A stretch of 20,116 bases of DNA from Endozoicomonas sp031844845 (lineage in GTDB: Bacteria; Pseudomonadota; Gammaproteobacteria; Pseudomonadales; Endozoicomonadaceae): assembly GCF_031844845.1 (NCBI RefSeq), contig NZ_JAVRMB020000190.1:1-20116 (forward strand), in the 5' to 3' direction. The notes below the pieces were generated by a model, which did not search any database, was not told where the DNA came from, and was given only the letters and a program-made list of their open reading frames with translations. The position numbers were made by a program, and so were the translations under genes. Of the stretch, positions 16,012 to 20,116 are shown one piece after another. Position 1 is the stretch's first letter; each line of letters starts with the position of its first letter.

Positions 16012-16231
16012 TTGGCTTTCGATATGGATAATTGAGATTCTTGACAGGTGCATCAAGGGAGAGCCATGCAGTTTATTGTCTGGGAAGCCGGTTTCTCGAA
16101 AATCTAAAATGTTAAAACTGCATGAAATATGAACGTATATCATCATTCAGCTTGAAACTGACCTGCAGTTTGCCCCAGGGATTACAGAAGAGGTAAAGCC
16201 TCTTCATTAAACAGCTGGCAGTAGCCTTGGA

Positions 16232-16921
16232 CTAAAGCAGCTGACTGATCAAGTCTGATTGCATTAGTTTAATAAGTGCACTTTCGTTTTTCTGCCAGAT
16301 AGAGTTAATACTTTGCTCATCATCTTGAACTGGGCACTCATAGGTTAAGACCGGTATGCCCAGTTTTTCACAGGCATAGCTACCCAGAGAGCCAGGGGTA
16401 GGGTGATCTGCAATTTCATCCCTGACAATCGGATAATCATTTTCTTGATGAAGTAACTGCAAAACTTCTTCACAGGAACCGTTGCTGTTCAGCATAGGTT
16501 TCCAGGAGTGAAAAGAGATAATAAAGCCAGGGGGGTACTGCTCAAATAAAGAAATAAGAAACTGGTTTTCGGGTTCACTGGCTGGGTGTGAACCCGGGGA
16601 GTACTTGTCTTCCCGCTTTTGCCGGGTCCAGTTGGAAGCTGGAAGGTTTCGATTAAGATCAACCCCATTGGCATTGACCCGTGTTTCAGCAGCATAGCCA
16701 TCCGGGTTGAGCACAGGGATGATGACCATAGGAAGGTCTGCCTCATTGTTCTTGAGCCAATGCATTATCTGTTCAAGAACGTAGATACCTTCAGGCTCAT
16801 CACCATGAGTACCCGCTATCAGATAACAATATCTGGACGGACCTGCCTGTTGAGTCACAATGGCCTCAACGGGTCTGTTGCCAACGCTGAATCCATTTTT
16901 CGAAATATTATTATTAGTCAT
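16232..16921 (-). CDS. M14-family zinc carboxypeptidase, MpaA-like (copy 3)
   Basis: A 229-aa protein closely similar to the one at 11559-12248. It keeps GTHGDEPEG (His39, Glu42), LNPDG, VNANGVDLNRN, SFHSW (His138) and TYECP (Glu195), so the zinc site and catalytic Glu look complete. The N-terminal ~25 residues differ from copy 1, while the rest is strongly conserved, suggesting both are under selection for activity. It lies between the second LDLa gene and the intact rsmG, on the opposite strand to both. The likely activity is cleavage of wall-peptide gamma-D-Glu bonds or a related amidated substrate; no signal peptide is visible. Confidence 0.9.
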   Translation of the reverse strand: MTNNNISKNGFSVGNRPVEAIVTQQAGPSRYCYLIAGTHGDEPEGIYVLEQIMHWLKNNEADLPMVIIPVLNPDGYAAETRVNANGVDLNRNLPASNWTRQKREDKYSPGSHPASEPENQFLISLFEQYPPGFIISFHSWKPMLNSNGSCEEVLQLLHQENDYPIVRDEIADHPTPGSLGSYACEKLGIPVLTYECPVQDDEQSINSIWQKNESALIKLMQSDLISQLL

Positions 16922-17162
16922 TTTCTTAATACCCTCGTACTTTTTAACAGCAGTAAAGGCTGCATTTAAAACTTGAAATAGTACCTACTTTATATATCGC
17001 AGGTTTTGATCAATGATTGCGTCGATTTTATTAAAGTTATGAAATAGACTGATTGGTTATCTATAAATATGCCATCAGTAATGCTGTCCAAGAGTGTTTG
17101 GATCGCTTAGCGTAACCGCAGCAGGGCTCAATAAAGTCCACAGGCTGCTGGCGAAGGAATCA

Positions 17163-17849
17163 ATGAACGTTTCTCAATCATCATTAATAGACAACTCTCT
17201 AGACAACCCACTGGCTAAAACACTGCGGAACGATATTTGTCAGGGTGCAAAATCGTTGAGCCTTGATTTATCAGAGACTCAGGCTGACCTGCTGACCCGC
17301 TATGTTCTGCTGCTGGATAAGTGGAATAAAGCCTACAACCTGACTGCTATCCGTAATCCCGGAGAGATGGTTTTCCGTCATATCATTGATAGCCTGAGCA
17401 TTGTTCCACACATATCAGGTGATACGATTCTGGATGTTGGCTCTGGTCCCGGGCTGCCAGGCGTTGTTCTGGCTATTATATATCCGGGTAAAAAATTTAC
17501 GACACTGGACAGTAATGGCAAGAAAACCCGGTTTATGCTTCAGGCAAAGCTGGATCTTCAGCTGGACAACCTTGAGGTTGCCAATGCCCGGGTAGAAAGC
17601 TTTAAAGTGGAGGAACCATTTGATGCCATTACTTCCAGGGCATTCAGCTCATTAGTTAACATGGTTGATGGCACAAAACACTTATTATCACCTTCAGGTG
17701 TTTATCTGGCCATGAAAGGGCTATATCCTGAAGAAGAATTAAAGGAATTGATGGATCGTCATGAAATTGAACTTGTTGGCTGTGAACCCCTGAATGTCCC
17801 GGGCACAGAAGGCGATCGTCATCTGGTTATTTTGCGTAACAGGCATTAA
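17163..17849 (+). CDS. rsmG: 16S rRNA (guanine-527-N7)-methyltransferase RsmG
   Basis: Methylates G527 of 16S rRNA using S-adenosylmethionine. At 228 aa it is full length with a slightly long N-terminus. Motifs seen are KWNKAYNLTAIRNPGEM, the SAM loop ILDVGSGPGLPG, FTTLDSNGKKTRFM, ITSRAFSSL and the C-terminal YLAMKG and DRHLVIL. The start at 17163 is preceded by AAGGA four to five bases upstream; the frame is open to 17094. It is the first gene of rsmG-parA-parB. The usual upstream partner mnmG is missing here; duplicated accessory genes occupy its place. A broken copy lies at 14059-14703. Confidence 0.97.
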   Translation: MNVSQSSLIDNSLDNPLAKTLRNDICQGAKSLSLDLSETQADLLTRYVLLLDKWNKAYNLTAIRNPGEMVFRHIIDSLSIVPHISGDTILDVGSGPGLPGVVLAIIYPGKKFTTLDSNGKKTRFMLQAKLDLQLDNLEVANARVESFKVEEPFDAITSRAFSSLVNMVDGTKHLLSPSGVYLAMKGLYPEEELKELMDRHEIELVGCEPLNVPGTEGDRHLVILRNRH

Positions 17850-17865
17850 ATGGTATTAAACGGCA

Positions 17866-18669
17866 GTGGTTAAAATTATAGCGGTAACCAATCAGAAAGG
17901 TGGAGTTGGTAAAACGACGTCTTGCGTTAACCTTTCAGCTTCTCTGGCAGCCAGCAAGCAGCGGGTATTACTGATCGATATCGATCCCCAGGGTAACGCC
18001 ACTATGGGAAGCGGTATCGACAAGCATGATCAGCAATGGTCCGTCTACCATGTGCTGACGGGGCGCTGTGATATCAGTCAGGCCATTTTTCCATCCCTGT
18101 ATGGTGGCTATGATGTTCTGGGTGCCAATGCGGATCTGACGGCCGCTGAAGTTGAGCTGATGGCGATGGATCACAAGGAGACCCGGCTCAAGGATGCCCT
18201 GGCGACAGTGGCCGACCAATATGACTTCATCATGATTGACTGTCCGCCATCCCTGAACATGTTAACTATCAATGCCATGGTCGCTGCCCGTGGTGTCATT
18301 ATTCCCATGCAGTGTGAATACTATGCACTGGAAGGTCTGACAGCCCTGATGGACACTATTGCCGGTCTCAGGGAAACCATCAACCCCGACTTGCACATTG
18401 AAGGTTTGCTGCGAACCATGTACGACCCGAGGATGACGCTGACCACGGAAGTATCCAGACAGCTCATCAAGCATTTCGGTGATCAGGTCTATCGAACCGT
18501 TATTCCTCGCAATGTGCGGCTTGCGGAAGCACCGAGCCACGGTAAACCGGTGTTGGCCTATGACAGGAATTCCCGGGGTGCTGTCGCTTATCTGGCGTTG
18601 GCAGGGGAGTTGGTTAAAAGGCATGATATTAAAGGTGCTCGCAGCCCCGAAAAAACAGGAACTCAATAA
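17866..18669 (+). CDS. parA: Chromosome partitioning ATPase ParA (Soj)
   Basis: A Walker-type ATPase that binds the nucleoid and moves ParB-parS complexes to segregate the origin region. It is 267 aa with a deviant Walker A KGGVGKTT (11-18), the switch-I DIDPQGNA (38-45) and Walker B FIMIDCPPS (121-129). It has no N-terminal DNA-binding domain, as expected for chromosomal (type Ib-like) ParA. The start is GTG at 17866, 16 bp after rsmG; there is no strong ribosome site, so translational coupling to rsmG is likely. The stop is 3 bp before parB. Confidence 0.97.
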   Translation: MVKIIAVTNQKGGVGKTTSCVNLSASLAASKQRVLLIDIDPQGNATMGSGIDKHDQQWSVYHVLTGRCDISQAIFPSLYGGYDVLGANADLTAAEVELMAMDHKETRLKDALATVADQYDFIMIDCPPSLNMLTINAMVAARGVIIPMQCEYYALEGLTALMDTIAGLRETINPDLHIEGLLRTMYDPRMTLTTEVSRQLIKHFGDQVYRTVIPRNVRLAEAPSHGKPVLAYDRNSRGAVAYLALAGELVKRHDIKGARSPEKTGTQ

Positions 18670-18672
18670 CAG

Positions 18673-19563
18673 ATGGCGAAACAACGTCTCGGAACTAATT
18701 TGAATGCGCTGCTGGGCAGTGCCAGGTTACCAGGCTCTCTATCCAATGACTTGTCCGGACCTTCCCTGGTCAAGGAGTCTATGGATGGGGTGATGAAAGA
18801 ACTGCCTGTCGAATTTCTGGTTCGTGGCAAGTATCAGCCTCGCCGAGACATGCACTCTGATGCCCTGGAAGAGTTGGCAGCAAGCATTAAAGAGCAGGGC
18901 ATCCTGCAGCCGATAGTGGTTCGTCCGCTCGGGCAGAACCGCTATGAGATCATCGCCGGTGAACGACGCTGGCGCGCAGCACAACTGGCCGGTCTTGCTA
19001 AAGTGCCTGCCCTGATTCGTGATGTGCCGGATGAAGCGGCCATTGCCATAGCGTTGATTGAGAACATCCAGCGTGAAGATCTGAATCCGATTGAAGAAGC
19101 CATTGCGCTTTCCAGACTTCAGAAAGAGTTTGAGTTAACCCAGCAGGAAGTAGCTCAGGCGGTTGGTAAGTCCAGGGCAGCTGTTGCTAATATATTACGA
19201 CTGATGTCGCTTAATCCTGAAGTAAAGAAAATGCTGGAGTATGGCGATCTTGAAATGGGACATGCCCGGGCTTTGCTGTCTCTGGGTGAACTGGATCAGT
19301 TGGAAGTAGCAAGAACCGTAACGGGCAAAGGATTATCGGTTCGTCAGACAGAATCACTGGTACGCAGAATTCAGCAGGAAAAGGAGAAAGGCGCCAAAAC
19401 CGTGAAGCGCCTTGATCCTAATATAAAGCAGCTTGAAGATGAGCTTTCTGAAAAGGTGGGTGCGCGTGTTGCGATTCAGTGCAACGCTAAAGGAAAAGGA
19501 AAGGTGGTGATTTCCTACAATAGCCTTGATGAACTTGATGGCGTTCTTGAGCACATTAAATAA
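18673..19563 (+). CDS. parB: Chromosome partitioning protein ParB (Spo0J)
   Basis: Binds parS sites near the origin, spreads as a CTP-dependent clamp and stimulates ParA. The 296-aa protein has the chromosomal N-terminal motif (RLGTNLNALLG, 5-15, for ParA contact), the ParB/sulfiredoxin CTP-binding domain with IIAGERRWRAAQLAG (93-107) and ENIQREDLNPIEEA, a helix-turn-helix (about 155-178, TQQEVAQAVGKSRAAVANILRL) and a C-terminal dimerisation region (about 245-296). AGGA inside the end of parA serves as ribosome site. No canonical parS is visible in the window. Confidence 0.98.
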   Translation: MAKQRLGTNLNALLGSARLPGSLSNDLSGPSLVKESMDGVMKELPVEFLVRGKYQPRRDMHSDALEELAASIKEQGILQPIVVRPLGQNRYEIIAGERRWRAAQLAGLAKVPALIRDVPDEAAIAIALIENIQREDLNPIEEAIALSRLQKEFELTQQEVAQAVGKSRAAVANILRLMSLNPEVKKMLEYGDLEMGHARALLSLGELDQLEVARTVTGKGLSVRQTESLVRRIQQEKEKGAKTVKRLDPNIKQLEDELSEKVGARVAIQCNAKGKGKVVISYNSLDELDGVLEHIK

Positions 19564-19595
19564 GTGCTGTTAATTCTTTAGAACTCCCATGAATA

Positions 19596-19721
19596 GAGGG
19601 TGTCGCAAAAGGGTCAGTTAACACGTAACCGTCATCCCCGCGAAGGCGGGGGACCACTGTTCACGATGGACTCCCGGCTTCGCTGTATAAATCAACATTT
19701 AAGACCTGTTGTGACAACCTC
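19596..19721. mobile_element. MITE-like element, copy 2, with 5-bp target duplication
   Basis: A 126-bp relative of the element at 2365-2481. The left end is GAGGGTGTCGCAAAAGG; the right end, reverse complemented, is GAGGTTGTCACAACAGG. It is flanked by GAATA on both sides (19591-19595 and 19722-19726). The interior shares GTCATCCCCGCG and TATAAATCA with copy 1. It inserted 32 bp after the parB stop codon. Confidence 0.9.
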
Positions 19722-19828
19722 GAATAGAGCGCTCTTCTTCCGTCTCTTTTTCACTTCTTTATTTAGTCCTTCCTTTATATATAAAAGGTGTTGTTGTAGG
19801 TGATTCTACGTAAAACACCTGTCGCTTA

Positions 19829-19856
19829 TTGATTAAAGTCAAAATCTCTATAGAAT
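19829..19856 (+). promoter_or_regulatory. Sigma70-like promoter 1 of a tandem set
   Basis: TTGATT (19829-19834), a 16-bp spacer, then TAGAAT (19851-19856, within TATAGAAT). It is followed by the GC-rich GCGCTCC, as in stringently controlled stable-RNA promoters. Confidence 0.6.
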
Positions 19857-19950
19857 GCGCTCCTCTTCCACGACACATGTCGGGACAGCGAAACGAAAGT
19901 TCATTGCTGACCGGGAAGAACGGTTTGGAAAACGGTTAGAAAATAGCCGA

Positions 19951-19978
19951 TTGACAAATCAACGGGGTGCGGTAATAT
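19951..19978 (+). promoter_or_regulatory. Sigma70-like promoter 2 of a tandem set
   Basis: A consensus TTGACA (19951-19956), a 16-bp spacer and TAATAT (19973-19978), followed by GCGCCTCC. The early transcript could fold through CACTGAC and GTCAGTG (about 19985-20015). This is the strongest promoter in the window and is typical of an rrn leader. Confidence 0.75.
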
Positions 19979-20054
19979 GCGCCTCCACTGACACGGCCCG
20001 AGCGGCAACGTCAGTGAGTTGGAAAGCTTCTTTCTTCTACGGAAAAACGATCGC

Positions 20055-20082
20055 TTGACAACGAAATCGGTCGCTGTATGAT
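20055..20082 (+). promoter_or_regulatory. Sigma70-like promoter 3 of a tandem set
   Basis: TTGACA (20055-20060), a 16-bp spacer and TATGAT (20077-20082), followed by AGCGGCTC. It ends 34 bp before the window edge. With promoters 1 and 2 it suggests an rRNA or tRNA operon immediately to the right; no mature RNA sequence is visible inside the window. Confidence 0.7.
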
Positions 20083-20116
20083 AGCGGCTCGCTGATCGGC
20101 ACCATCGCCGGTTGGA

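Noticed and set aside
17866..19563. Canonical parS near parAB
   Set aside because: No 16-bp TGTTTCACGTGAAACA-like palindrome was found by eye; partial matches such as TTTCACGATC at about 5591 are too weak.
19855..20058. 67-codon frame at the right end
   Set aside because: It lies across the tandem promoters, has no domain, and its composition follows the promoter DNA.

Overview
The window looks like a gammaproteobacterial chromosome near the replication origin, most likely an Endozoicomonas-type marine invertebrate symbiont. This rests on (i) a def / LysM / dprA / tsaC / hemF / aroE order that matches, from memory, the block beside oriC in Pseudomonas, (ii) rsmG-parA-parB, the usual origin-side cluster, and (iii) AT-richer accessory genes with eukaryote-like domains between them. 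The genus is an inference from gene style; no 16S sequence is present.

Layout. 1-180: a 14-bp tandem repeat array. 180-677 (-): peptide deformylase. 1214-2251 (+): secreted LysM protein. 2365-2481: a short inverted-repeat element (MITE) with a perfect 5-bp target duplication, just before dprA (2493-3638). 3639-4173: AT-rich and empty. 4174-5472: a two-membrane-segment protein of unknown function. 5783-8124: the tsaC-hemF-aroE cluster. 8227-9861 (-): an AT-rich gene with a possible 2-oxoglutarate/Fe(II) dioxygenase core. 10221-10510: a cluster of inverted hairpin repeats whose stems co-vary.

10870-17160 is a rearranged accessory island. Its elements are a C92 (YiiX-like) cysteine hydrolase, three copies of an M14 MpaA-like carboxypeptidase (two intact, one wrecked), two paralogous membrane proteins each with one LDL-receptor class A domain, and two rsmG copies. 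The first rsmG is truncated and joined in frame to a 145-bp copy of the 3' end of the C92 gene, which marks a tandem duplication junction. The first LDLa gene is preceded by 18 perfect heptamers, a possible phase-variable tract. The second, intact rsmG (17163-17849) runs into parA and parB.

After parB lies a second copy of the MITE (19596-19721), again with its own 5-bp target duplication. The window ends in three tandem sigma70-like promoters with 16-bp spacers and GC-rich start regions, the style of an rRNA or tRNA operon lying just beyond the window.

The housekeeping genes serve N-terminal protein maturation, tRNA t6A modification, haem and shikimate synthesis, 16S rRNA methylation and chromosome segregation. 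The island and the 4174 gene are the unusual part. They encode predicted membrane-anchored proteins with extracytoplasmic, cysteine-bearing or LDLa regions next to peptidoglycan- or peptide-active hydrolases, which suggests interaction with a host or with other cells; that role is inference.
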